From: Myxococcaceae bacterium
Lineage (GTDB): Bacteria > Myxococcota_A > Polyangia > Polyangiales > Ga0077539
Direction of reading: 5' to 3'
Assembly: GCA_004297725.1 (NCBI GenBank)
Contig: SCUS01000160.1
Span: 69,615-133,614 of the forward strand
DNA length: 64,000 bases
The notes below the pieces were generated by a model, which was not told the DNA's origin, made no database searches, and was given only the letters and a program-made list of their open reading frames with translations. The position numbers were made by a program, and so were the translations under genes. Within the stretch, counting starts at the first letter, position 1; every line of letters starts with the position of its first letter. Positions 1 through 8,446 of this stretch are shown piece after piece.

Positions 1-2
1 CC

Positions 3-2228
3 GAGGACGCCGACCGCAACAGCCGCGACCGGGCGCGCCACGTCGTCGTGGCCTCCAACGGGCACGGCTACCTCGTCGCCTGGGCCCTCCGGCAGTACGG
101 CAGCGTCGACACCGACCCGATACGCTTCACGGCGGTGAGCGCCGACGGCGCGGTGCGCGACCTCGGCGGACGGAGGTTCGATCGGGCCGCGCTCGACTAC
201 GTCGACCGGCCCGCGGTGGCCTCCAACGGCACCGGCTACCTGGTGACCTGGACGCGCGGCTCGGGCCGCATCGAAGGCGCCCGCGTGGACGGCGACGGCG
301 CGCCGATCGACGCCGACGCGATCTCCATCAGCCCCGACCGCGGCAGCGCGCCCGCGGTGGCCTCCGACGGACGCGACTACCTGGTCGCCTGGACGAACCA
401 CACCGGCGTCGAGGGCGCGCTCGTCCGCTCGGACGGAGCGGTGGAGCCGGCCTTCCTCCTCCAGCGGCCCGACTCGTCGCCCGACTCCACGGTCACCCAC
501 GGCACGCCCGCGCTGGCCTTCGGCCGATCGAGCTACCTCGTGGCCTGGTCGGACGGAGACCACAGCACCGACCTCGTCGGCGCGAGGGTGAGCCGCGACG
601 GCCTCGTGCTCGACCCCGACGGGATCCTCCTCTCGGGCGCTCCCAGCGCGCAGTTCGCGCCGAGCATGAGCTTCGACGGCCGAAGCTTCGTGGTCGTGTG
701 GAGCGACGCCCGGGACAGCGAGCCCTGCGCCCCCTGCGATCCCCCGAGCCTGGACTGCGACTGCGAGTCCGTCCGCGACGACCACTTCACCTCCGCCGCG
801 ATCGTGGGCGCGAGGGTCGACGTCGACGGAGCGGTCCGCGACCCCGACGGGGTCTGGATCGCCCCGCAGGCGCCGCAGCAGTTCAGCGCCGCGGTGGCCT
901 CCGTCGGGGGCCGAGGGTCCATGGTCGTGTGGGGCGGCCCGGGAGGAGTCCTCGGCCGCACGCTCGGTCGCGACGGTCGGCCTCGCGGTCACTCTCCGGC
1001 GCTGATCGCGGCGGGCTACGCCCTCGCCTCCTCCCCCTCGGTAGCCTCCGACGGCCTCGGCTACCTGGTCGTCTGGCAGGACCTCCGCGGCGGCGTCGAC
1101 TGGGACCTCTACGGCGCCCGCGTCGGTCGCCGGGGCGCGCTGCTCGACCCGTCGGGCCTCGCGATCTCCACCGCGCCCGGCGATCAGAGCACCCCCTCGG
1201 TGACCTTCGACGGCCGCCGCTACCTCGTCGCCTGGCAGGACCATCGAGGCCCCGACTGGGACCTCTACGCCGCCCGCGTCAGCCGCTGGGGCGAGGTGCG
1301 CGACCCCGACGGGATCGCGGTCTCCACCGCGCCGGGCGACCAGCTCCGCCCCTCCGCCGCGGGCTCGCTCCTCGTCTGGAACGACCAGCGCGACCGGCGC
1401 CCCTGCGAGCCCTGCGACGCCAGCGGCTGCGACGACTCCCGCTGCGACCCGCCGGAGTACCCGAGCGGCGTCCGTCCGATGCCGACCCGGGTCTTCGGCG
1501 CCCGCCTCGATGACGGGGGCCGCGTGCTCGACCCCGACGGCCTCGCGATCTCGCCTCCGGGCCACGTCGGCCGCGACCCCTCCGCCGCCTCCAACGGCGC
1601 GGGCTACCTGGTCGCGTGGGCGCGCGCCGAGGGCATCGCCGCCACCAGGGTAGGGCCCCGCGGCGGCGTGCGGGACCCCGACGGGCTCACGCTCTCCGAG
1701 CCGGGCGCCCTCACGCCCTCGGTGAGCACCGACGGCGACGGCTACTTCGCCGTGTGGAGCCGCCCCCTCCCGCGCCTCTTCACCCGCTGCTACGGGCAGC
1801 CGGTGCGCACCATCGAGGGCGTCCGGCTGAACCGCCACGGGAGGCCGCTCGACCCCGCGGTCGTCCCCATCGCGACGCCGCCGAGCTCGCCCAGCGGCGT
1901 GATCGCGCAGAACTACGCCGCGCCCAGGGCGGCCTTCGACGGCGACGGATACCTCGTCGCCTGGGAGAGCGTGACCCTCCTCGCCTGCGACGGGGCCCCC
2001 GCTCGCGACGTGCTCGGCGCGTGGCTCGGCTCCGACGGCGAGGTGCTCGACGCGGCGCTCCCCATCGAGACGGGGTTGCCCGAGGCGTCCCGCTCGCCCG
2101 CCATCGCCTCCGACGGCGCGGGTCGAGCGCTCGTGGTCTACGCGCGGACCTCGTCGCTCTGGTCCGATCGCTCCACCGTGAGAGCGCACCTGCTCACGCT
2201 CCCCGGCGCGCGTCCCCGACGCTGGTGA
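3..2228 (+). CDS. Large beta-repeat protein, 5' end outside window
   Basis: The frame is open from the first bases of the window, so this is the C-terminal 741 residues of a longer protein. A GTG at 48 exists but sits inside the first visible repeat and is not a believable start. The protein is built of about a dozen units of roughly 55-65 residues, each containing a hydrophobic strand of the type VASNGxGYLVAW followed by GARVxxDGxVLDPDG. This periodic strand pattern suggests a beta-propeller or other beta-repeat fold. Two inserts carry paired cysteines (around 722-776 and 1402-1455), which would suit an extracytoplasmic protein. No catalytic motif is visible and I do not recognise a named family. 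Function is unknown; a secreted or surface role is inference. Confidence 0.75.
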   Translation, partial: EDADRNSRDRARHVVVASNGHGYLVAWALRQYGSVDTDPIRFTAVSADGAVRDLGGRRFDRAALDYVDRPAVASNGTGYLVTWTRGSGRIEGARVDGDGAPIDADAISISPDRGSAPAVASDGRDYLVAWTNHTGVEGALVRSDGAVEPAFLLQRPDSSPDSTVTHGTPALAFGRSSYLVAWSDGDHSTDLVGARVSRDGLVLDPDGILLSGAPSAQFAPSMSFDGRSFVVVWSDARDSEPCAPCDPPSLDCDCESVRDDHFTSAAIVGARVDVDGAVRDPDGVWIAPQAPQQFSAAVASVGGRGSMVVWGGPGGVLGRTLGRDGRPRGHSPALIAAGYALASSPSVASDGLGYLVVWQDLRGGVDWDLYGARVGRRGALLDPSGLAISTAPGDQSTPSVTFDGRRYLVAWQDHRGPDWDLYAARVSRWGEVRDPDGIAVSTAPGDQLRPSAAGSLLVWNDQRDRRPCEPCDASGCDDSRCDPPEYPSGVRPMPTRVFGARLDDGGRVLDPDGLAISPPGHVGRDPSAASNGAGYLVAWARAEGIAATRVGPRGGVRDPDGLTLSEPGALTPSVSTDGDGYFAVWSRPLPRLFTRCYGQPVRTIEGVRLNRHGRPLDPAVVPIATPPSSPSGVIAQNYAAPRAAFDGDGYLVAWESVTLLACDGAPARDVLGAWLGSDGEVLDAALPIETGLPEASRSPAIASDGAGRALVVYARTSSLWSDRSTVRAHLLTLPGARPRRW

Positions 2229-2466
2229 GTCCGCGACCCATAGGGGCTCTCGCGCCGGAGTCGTCCTGGCAGGTCGCGGTGGCTACGCGGCCTGCCGTGG
2301 GGGAGCGGCGCCGACCGGTTGACGGCCCAGGACTCCGAGGGCTCCGAGCGGGTCGAGCTGATCCTGTTCGCCCCGCCCGAGCACCAGCACTGAGGGCGGG
2401 GCGCGACCGACATCGTCCCGTCGCTTCGACGGCGATGGAGTCCGGCGAGCGCAACGCGCGGTCCGG

Positions 2467-3195
2467 TCAGCGCCGCGTGGCGACGAGGTTGGCGACGACG
2501 AAGCCCACGAAGACCAGCGCCACCACGACGGCCACCACCGTGTTGACCTTGCGGGTGTGCGCGGCGTTCGCGCGCAGGGCCTCGTCGCGCATCGCGAAGA
2601 CCCCGTGCTTGAGCCGATGCCGGGCGACGGCGCCCGCGTCGACGTGGTCCGAGAGCAGCACCGCCGCGCCGCAGAACGAGCAGGTGAGCTGGACGCTCCC
2701 GTCGTCATGCACGGCGTTGACGCCGCCGCAGCGCCCGCACGCGACGCCCTCGGCGAGCAGGCGCCGCCAGGCCTCGTTGCCGGCCGCCTGGCGGGCCATG
2801 TCGAGCTCGAGGCGCTCCTTGTCGGAGACGTAGTCGTTGACCTGTTGCACCGCGTGGCAGCCCGGGCAGGTGAACTGGTGCTGGTAGAGGTCGAGCGGAA
2901 CCTCCACCGGCCCTGCGCACCTCAGGCACTGCGCCGCGCGCGAGGCGCGGTTGGTCTCCTGGAAGCGCGGGGCGCTCCGGGCCGCCTCGATCGCCTCGGC
3001 GACGCTCGGCAGCGCCACGGCGGCCCTCACGTGCCCGAGCAGCGCGTCGGCGGAGACGGCGGCCGCCCCCGCGTAGTCGGCGGTGCGAAGCTCGCCGCGG
3101 CAGAAGGCGCACGCGAAGGTCGGCGTGCGCAGGTCGTCGGGCATCGGGGTGCTCGCCCCGCACCGTGAACACGTGACCCCTCGCTGGCTCGTCAT
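2467..3195 (-). CDS. Triple zinc-ribbon protein with C-terminal membrane anchor
   Basis: A 242-residue protein with three zinc-ribbon-like Cys pairs: CSRC with CAFC near residues 10-33, CLRC with CPGC in the middle, and CGRC with CSFC near 153-180. It ends in a single hydrophobic helix (about residues 215-236) followed by basic residues, so it is probably tail-anchored with the ribbons in the cytoplasm. The middle region between ribbons is acidic and helical. No enzymatic motif is visible. A TAGAGT hexamer lies 13 nt upstream of the ATG (3209-3214, minus strand), supporting this start. Function unknown; zinc binding is inferred from the Cys spacing. Confidence 0.8.
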   Translation of the reverse strand: MTSQRGVTCSRCGASTPMPDDLRTPTFACAFCRGELRTADYAGAAAVSADALLGHVRAAVALPSVAEAIEAARSAPRFQETNRASRAAQCLRCAGPVEVPLDLYQHQFTCPGCHAVQQVNDYVSDKERLELDMARQAAGNEAWRRLLAEGVACGRCGGVNAVHDDGSVQLTCSFCGAAVLLSDHVDAGAVARHRLKHGVFAMRDEALRANAAHTRKVNTVVAVVVALVFVGFVVANLVATRR

Positions 3196-3278
3196 GTCGA
3201 TGCGCGCGACTCTAACCCCACGCGCAGGCTCCGCGGTGGCGCGCCGGCTGCCGCGTCGCGACGAGGGCCGCGTCGGGC

Positions 3279-3362
3279 GTCGAAGCCGTCGCCGTTCACG
3301 TCGCCGAGGTTGGCCGCGGTGCGCAGCCCGATGGCGTTGCCTCCGTCGGGGAGTTCGTCACC
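3279..3362 (-). pseudogene. Remnant of an FG-GAP repeat protein
   Basis: The 394-nt gap between 3196 and 3589 holds no intact gene. On the minus strand, about 28 codons read as a single FG-GAP/integrin-alpha-like calcium-binding unit: a YGDELPDGG segment followed by NLGDVNGDGFDA. FG-GAP proteins are normally long arrays of such units with a signal peptide, and neither is present here. I read this as a decayed leftover of a repeat protein. The call rests on one motif only. Confidence 0.35.
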
Positions 3363-3589
3363 GTAAGGTGGCGTCGGGCGTGGTGATGACGGTGCCCGAG
3401 GACAGCGGGCGTCGTCCGGGACCTCGCCAGCAGCCGCTGACCTGAGACGCCGCACGCCTATCCTCGCGACCCGCCGTCCCTGCGCCGCTACGGTAGACCG
3501 AACGCGGCAGATTTGTTCCATGTGCGAGGTCACGGCGCGGCGCCCGGCGGCTTCGCCCCGGCGCGCGAGCATGCTACCGGGAGAGCCCG

Positions 3590-5230
3590 ATGAAGCTCAC
3601 CCGACGCACGTTCATCAAGCTCGCCGGCGCGGCCGGCGTCGCGGGCTCGGTCGGCTGCGGCGAGTCCGCCGAGGCGGATCTCGACCCCACCGAGGAGTTC
3701 GACTCGCCGCCGGATGAGATGCTCGACGCCGGCACCGACGACCTCGACGCCGGCACCGGCGACCTCGACGCCGCGGTCGAGGACGACGCCGCGACGGGCA
3801 CCGACGGCGGCGCGCCGGGCCTCGACGCGTCCCTCGACGCCGGGTCGGATGTCCCCGTGGGCCCGCCGCGCGACGCGGGGATCGAGCCGCCGCGCGACGT
3901 GCCGGTGACCCCGCCGCGCGTCGACGCCGGCAGGGACGCGGGCCCAGCCCCGCTCGCCCACCCGGACTTCCGCGACCTCCCCGAGCGACGCACCCAGTTT
4001 CCCCTCGGCGTGATGGCGGGCGACGCCACCGACACCTCGGTGATGTTCTGGACCAAGTACTCGGGCGACGCCTCGGTGGTGCTGCGCGTGCTGGAGATGG
4101 ACGGCAACCGCATCGCGGCGGTGCGCTTCAACGGCCGGGTCACGCCCTCGGGCGGGGGCTTCGTCCGCGCGGTCGTCACCGGGCTGCGCCCCAACCGCCG
4201 GCACCTCTACGCCTTCCTGCTGGGGGGCGCGACCTCGCCGTCCGGGCGCAGCCTCATCGGGCGCGTGCAGACCGCCATCGGCGCCGACTCGCTCGCCCCG
4301 ATCGTCTTCGGCGGCACCTCGTGCAGCAGCCCCCGCGCCCACCCCTTCCCGGTGCTGGAGGCCGCGGGCTCGCGCGACGACCTGGACTTCTTCATCCACG
4401 CCGGCGACCACATCTACGCCGACCTCCTGGGCCCCGCCGCGACCAGCATCTCGCAGTACCGCGCGAAGTACAGCGAAGCCTGGGCCTCGTCGGGGATGCG
4501 CTCGCTCCACAGCTCGACCGGCCAGTACCTCACCTGGGACGACCACGAGGTCTTCAACAACTGGAACCCCGAGACCATCTCGAGGGCGCGCCTCGACGCC
4601 GCGCGCCAGGCCTTCTTCGAGCACCGCGCCACGCGCCGCAGCGCCGACGACCGCGACCGCATCTGGCGCAGCTTCCGCTGGGGGCGCACCGCGGAGGTCT
4701 TCGTCCTCGACTGCCGCGGCGAGCGCCGCCCCTCCACCCGCTCGGAGGACCCCTCGCGCAGCTCGACCTACCTCTCCCGGCGACAGATGGACTGGCTCAA
4801 GGCGGGGCTGCGCAGCTCGCCCTGCGTGTTCAAGTTCATCGTCAACTCGGTGCCCATCGTCGACCGCGCCGGGGCCGACGGCGACAACTGGAACGGCTAC
4901 GCCTCGCAGCGCCGGGAGATCCTCAACCACATCGACAGCAACCGCCTCCGAGGCGTCGTGTGGCTGTCGGGCGACGTGCACTTCGGCGGCGTGTGCCGCG
5001 TCGAGGCGGCCGGGCCCTGGAGCGACATCTGGGAGGTCGTCATGGGGCCCTCGGGCTCGAACCGCGACGGGCGCCCGCCCATCCGCGAGTCGCAGTGGCC
5101 GGTGTTCGTGCACGAGGTCCACAACTTCGTGCGCTTCCACGCCGACCCGGCGAGCCGCACGCTCACCGTCGAGTTCATCGACCGCGACGGCGACCGCATC
5201 CCCAACAGCCGCTGGACCCACACGTTCTGA
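3590..5230 (+). CDS. PhoD-like metallophosphatase, Tat lipoprotein
   Basis: A 546-residue PhoD-family alkaline phosphatase or phosphodiesterase that should hydrolyse phosphate mono- or diesters outside the cytoplasm. The N-terminus has a twin-arginine signal (RRTFIK, residues 5-10) and a lipobox ending at Cys23, so it is probably a Tat-exported lipoprotein. Residues 30-125 are an acidic Asp/Pro/Ala linker with repeated DAG and DLDAG units. The catalytic part starts near 138 (FPLGVMAGD) and shows the expected metal motifs: GTSCSS (242-247), AGDHIYAD (271-278), WDDHEVFNNW (316-325), VLDCRGERR (372-380) and SGDVHFGG (460-467). Fe/Ca dependence is known for PhoD and not shown here. It stands alone, with no phosphate uptake genes nearby. 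Confidence 0.9.
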   Translation: MKLTRRTFIKLAGAAGVAGSVGCGESAEADLDPTEEFDSPPDEMLDAGTDDLDAGTGDLDAAVEDDAATGTDGGAPGLDASLDAGSDVPVGPPRDAGIEPPRDVPVTPPRVDAGRDAGPAPLAHPDFRDLPERRTQFPLGVMAGDATDTSVMFWTKYSGDASVVLRVLEMDGNRIAAVRFNGRVTPSGGGFVRAVVTGLRPNRRHLYAFLLGGATSPSGRSLIGRVQTAIGADSLAPIVFGGTSCSSPRAHPFPVLEAAGSRDDLDFFIHAGDHIYADLLGPAATSISQYRAKYSEAWASSGMRSLHSSTGQYLTWDDHEVFNNWNPETISRARLDAARQAFFEHRATRRSADDRDRIWRSFRWGRTAEVFVLDCRGERRPSTRSEDPSRSSTYLSRRQMDWLKAGLRSSPCVFKFIVNSVPIVDRAGADGDNWNGYASQRREILNHIDSNRLRGVVWLSGDVHFGGVCRVEAAGPWSDIWEVVMGPSGSNRDGRPPIRESQWPVFVHEVHNFVRFHADPASRTLTVEFIDRDGDRIPNSRWTHTF

Positions 5231-5274
5231 TCATCGGGACGCCGGCCGCGGCGTAGCCCGGGCCCTGCATCGGC

Positions 5275-5700
5275 TCAACCGTCCAGCGGGCCGTCCTCGC
5301 CACGCCCGACGATCGGGCAGTGGAGGTGGATGGCGTCGAGGAGGGTCTCCCAGTCCACCGGCTTGTTCACCGTCACTCGCGCCGCGATGGGGCCGGATTG
5401 CTGCACCTGCCCCGAGACCACGACGACCGGGATCCGCGCCCAGCGGTAGTACTGGTCCTTGAGCTGGAGAAACTCCTTTCCGCTCATCCGGGGCAGCCCC
5501 AGGTCGAGGGTGATCAGGGCCGGGGGATTCTCCATGCCCAGCGCCACGATCGCCTCCTCGGCGCTGGCCGCGGTGCGCACGGCGAAGCCCTCGCGCCGCA
5601 ACGCCTCGGCCAGCTGGAGTCGGAAGTCAGGGTCGTCTTCGACGACCAGGATGACGGGCGGCGCGGGTGCGGGTTCGGTGATCCGCAGGGAGTCGCTCAC
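5275..5700 (-). CDS. Single-domain response regulator (CheY-like)
   Basis: A 141-residue receiver domain with the acidic pocket (Glu21-Asp22-Asp23), the phosphoacceptor Asp66 in LDLGLPRMSG, Ser96 and the conserved Lys113 (VNKP). No output domain follows, so it must signal through a partner protein. The frame is open further upstream to 5871, but that would overlap the divergent kinase gene, and homology begins only at residue 16. I therefore chose the GTG at 5700. It is divergent from the hybrid histidine kinase at 5837 and may receive phosphate from it or from the kinase's own receiver. This pairing is inferred from position only. Confidence 0.85.
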   Translation of the reverse strand: MSDSLRITEPAPAPPVILVVEDDPDFRLQLAEALRREGFAVRTAASAEEAIVALGMENPPALITLDLGLPRMSGKEFLQLKDQYYRWARIPVVVVSGQVQQSGPIAARVTVNKPVDWETLLDAIHLHCPIVGRGEDGPLDG

Positions 5701-5836
5701 GTCGACCACCCTCGGGCGGTGACACCGTGTCCGCAAGGGCCCGCACATTCCCGCCTGTCGCGCGGCATGCATCTGGCTCGGACAGAGGGAGCGTACGTCA
5801 GACCCGCGGCCCTCCGCGGTACGGTCGAGCCACCCC

Positions 5837-7357
5837 ATGGGACATTCTTCTCCGAGCAACGACGAGATCATCCGTTCGGTCGCGGCCGAGCTCCCCTGCG
5901 GGGTCTGGGTGGCGCGCGCTCCGGGGGGCGAGTTCGTCTACGCCAACAAGACCTTCGAGGACATCCTCGGGGTGGGCGGACGCGACGACGTCGCCTCGGG
6001 GGAATACGCCGCCCCGTATGGCATCCACGACCGCAACGGCGACCTCTACCCCGAGGACCGGATGCCCTTCGTGCGCGCCCTCACAGCGCGCCGAGAGGTC
6101 ATCGTCGACGACATCGTGATCCACCGGCCCGACGGCCGCAGGGTGTACATCCGCGCCACGGCGCGCCCGGTCTTCGACGGCGCGGGCGAGATCACCCACG
6201 TGGTGATCGCCTTCATCGACATCAGCCGCGAGGCCGTCGCCGAGATCGCCCGCACGGAGAGCGAGTCCCGCGCGCGGCACTCCGAGCGCATGAAGAGCAT
6301 CGGCACCTTCGCCGGGGGCATCGCGCACGATTTCAACAACCTCCTGGCGGGCATCAAGGCCCTCACCAGCGTGCTGCGCCACGGCGAGGCCGACCCCGGG
6401 CGACAGCGCGACCTCGAGACCATCGACGCGATGACCAACAGCGCCGCGGCGCTCACCCGCACGCTGCTCAGCTTCGCCGGGCGCGGCCGGCGCGCGGCGG
6501 GGCCGGTGGTGCTCGCCACCGTGGTGCTGCGCATGGCGGCGCTCCTCGGCCGCACGCTCGACCGGCAGGTGCGGGTGCAGGTCGAGGCCGCCGGGGGCCT
6601 CGCGGTGCTGGGCGACGAGACGAGCATCGAGCAGGTGGTGATGAACCTCGCGATCAACGCCCGCGAGGCGATGCCCGAGGGCGGCGACCTCACGCTGCGC
6701 ACGCGCGACGAGGGCGACCGGGCGGTGCTCGAGGTCGAGGACACCGGGCCCGGGATTCCCGAGGCGCTGCGCGCGCGCATCTTCGAGCCCTACTTCACCA
6801 CCAAGCAGGCCGGCGCCGAGCGGGGCACGGGCCTCGGGCTCGCCACCGTCCACGGCATCGTCCAGCAGCTGGGCGGCTCCATCGAGGTGCTCGACAACGC
6901 CCCCAGGGGCACGACGATGCGGCTCAGCTTCCCGGGCGTGGCGCCCCCCGCCGCACCGCTCCCGGCGCCCGCGTCCTCGACGGCGGCGCCCGCGCGCGGC
7001 CTCGTGCTCGTGGTCGACGACGACGCGCCGGTGCGCGAGGCGACCGTGCGCCTCCTCGAGAGCATCGGCTACGAGACCCTCGAGGCCGACGGCGGCGCGG
7101 CCGCGGTGGAGCGCTACCGGCAGCGGGGGTCGGAGGTTCGGGCGGTGCTGCTCGACCTCACGATGCCGGGCATGGACGGGCCCACCACCCTGCGCGCCCT
7201 CCGCGCGATCGACCCCGACGTGCGGGTGCTGCTCACCACAGGCTTCGACGTCGACGAGCGCGTCGAGGGGCTGCTGGCGCAGGGCTGCCGCGGCGTCCTG
7301 GCCAAGCCCTACGCCCGCGACACCCTGGCCGACACCCTGGCCGCGGTGCTGCGCTGA
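5837..7357 (+). CDS. Hybrid sensor histidine kinase with PAS and REC domains
   Basis: A 506-residue soluble hybrid kinase. A PAS sensor occupies roughly residues 10-130 (GVWVARAPGGEFVYANKTF to FIDIS). The dimerisation/phosphoacceptor helix contains His164 in GGIAHDFNNLL. The ATPase domain has an N box (VVMNLAINAREAMP, 267-280), G1 (DTGPGIP, 302-308) and G2 (GTGLGLATV, 330-338). After a Pro/Ala linker comes a C-terminal receiver (389-506) with acidic VVDDD, phosphoacceptor Asp440 and Lys490. No membrane helix is visible, so the PAS domain probably senses an internal signal. The HDFNNLL form of the H box is common in kinases with NtrB-like catalytic cores. It probably works with the divergent regulator gene at 5275-5700. 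Confidence 0.92.
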   Translation: MGHSSPSNDEIIRSVAAELPCGVWVARAPGGEFVYANKTFEDILGVGGRDDVASGEYAAPYGIHDRNGDLYPEDRMPFVRALTARREVIVDDIVIHRPDGRRVYIRATARPVFDGAGEITHVVIAFIDISREAVAEIARTESESRARHSERMKSIGTFAGGIAHDFNNLLAGIKALTSVLRHGEADPGRQRDLETIDAMTNSAAALTRTLLSFAGRGRRAAGPVVLATVVLRMAALLGRTLDRQVRVQVEAAGGLAVLGDETSIEQVVMNLAINAREAMPEGGDLTLRTRDEGDRAVLEVEDTGPGIPEALRARIFEPYFTTKQAGAERGTGLGLATVHGIVQQLGGSIEVLDNAPRGTTMRLSFPGVAPPAAPLPAPASSTAAPARGLVLVVDDDAPVREATVRLLESIGYETLEADGGAAAVERYRQRGSEVRAVLLDLTMPGMDGPTTLRALRAIDPDVRVLLTTGFDVDERVEGLLAQGCRGVLAKPYARDTLADTLAAVLR

Positions 7358-7372
7358 CGGCCGCAGGCCTCC

Positions 7373-8278
7373 TCAGCCCCTTCGCTTCGCTGCCTTCTTC
7401 TTCGTCGGCGCGGGCACGTAGCCCGCGATGGCCTCGTCGACGCTCCACAGGAGCGCGGTGGAGTCCCACGCCGCGGTCACGAGGCGCGACCCGTCGCCGT
7501 CGAAGCGCAGCGTCGTCGTCATCGTCGCGGTGCCCTCCACCCGCGCGACCTCCTCGTTGCGGGCGCAGTCCAGCACGCTCGTGCCGTGCTCCGTCGACAC
7601 CGCGAGGCGCCGCCCGTCCGGGGCGTAGGCCGCCGCGGAGATGACCTCCGGTGACTTCCACTCCGCCCGCAGCTCGCCATCGGGAATCCCCACGCGCTGG
7701 AGCGTCGTGCTGGTCCACACGGCCGCCTCGTCGCCGCGCGGCGAGAGGGCGAAGTCGTGGGCCGAGCGCGCCGCGACCACCGCGACCGCGGCGTGCTGAT
7801 CGAGGTCCCACACCGTGAGCCTGGAGCGCTCCAGGAAGACCGCGTACCGATCGTCGGGGGTGATCGCCAGCAGGTGCGAGTTCACCTTCAGCGAGCGGGA
7901 CTCTCCGCGCGCGTTGGTGAGCGCGAGCTTCCCCCGGAAGAGCGTCGCCTCGACGGCGCGGCCCCACCACTTCTGGTGCGTGTCGCCGAAGCTCTCGGGG
8001 CGCATCGTGAAGGCTCGCGCGTCGAGGTCGAGCACGTAGGTCCCCTGGGCGACGGGCTGCATCACGGCGTAGCGGTCGCCCTCCCCCGGGAGCCTCCGCA
8101 GCGCCAGGACGTGCGGAGCCCCGGCGCTCGTCGACGGCGCTCTCGCCCCGGACATGGACCACCAGCGGGCCTCCCCGTGGCCCGCGAAGGTCACGAGGGT
8201 CTCGCCGTCGCGGGAGAGCGCGAAGGGAGGGAGCGGGTCGCCGTAGGTGTCGACACCCCGCGCGGCGCCCTCACTCAT
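7373..8278 (-). CDS. WD40-like beta-propeller protein
   Basis: A 301-residue cytoplasmic protein made of repeated propeller-blade segments, for example FALSRDGETLVTFAGHGEARWW, LLAITPDDRYAVFLERSRLTVWDLD and AAAYAPDGRRLAVSTEHGTSVLDC. The blades follow the WD40-like pattern of an SPDGR turn and a terminal VWD or similar. No signal peptide or enzyme motif is seen, and the C-terminus is short and lysine-rich. I chose the ATG at 8278; an upstream in-frame ATG at 8311 adds 11 residues without similarity. A scaffolding role is typical of the fold and is inference here. It is convergent with the hybrid kinase gene, 15 nt apart. Confidence 0.75.
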   Translation of the reverse strand: MSEGAARGVDTYGDPLPPFALSRDGETLVTFAGHGEARWWSMSGARAPSTSAGAPHVLALRRLPGEGDRYAVMQPVAQGTYVLDLDARAFTMRPESFGDTHQKWWGRAVEATLFRGKLALTNARGESRSLKVNSHLLAITPDDRYAVFLERSRLTVWDLDQHAAVAVVAARSAHDFALSPRGDEAAVWTSTTLQRVGIPDGELRAEWKSPEVISAAAYAPDGRRLAVSTEHGTSVLDCARNEEVARVEGTATMTTTLRFDGDGSRLVTAAWDSTALLWSVDEAIAGYVPAPTKKKAAKRRG

Positions 8279-8431
8279 CGAGCTCCCCACAGGGCTCGCC
8301 CGGCACTCCACACGACAGGGGACGGCGGCGGGTTCACGTTCATGCGCTCATGGTGTCACGATCCAGGCTCAGAACAGCGGCGCGCGAGGCCGTGGGAGGC
8401 CACGGTGCGCGGCCTCGGCCGCGAGGTGGTG

Positions 8432-8437
8432 TACGGT
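8432..8437 (+). promoter_or_regulatory. Probable -10 element, short-leader promoter
   Basis: TACGGT lies 9 nt before the ATG at 8447, and no Shine-Dalgarno sequence is visible. This matches the TAnnnT layout seen before several other starts in this window. No good -35 is visible. Confidence 0.35.
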
Positions 8438-8446
8438 CGACGCCCG

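Noticed and set aside
48..50. GTG as the start of the first gene
   Set aside because: The frame is open to the window edge and the GTG lies within the first beta repeat, so the gene begins outside the window.
3530..5221. Minus-strand ORF of 563 codons opposite the PhoD-like gene
   Set aside because: Val/Arg/Ala-rich composition typical of high-GC shadows. The plus strand carries all PhoD motifs in order.
5320..7644. Plus-strand ORF of 774 codons over the regulator and hybrid kinase genes
   Set aside because: It is in a different frame from the well-supported kinase and has no domain; it is a GC-driven open frame.
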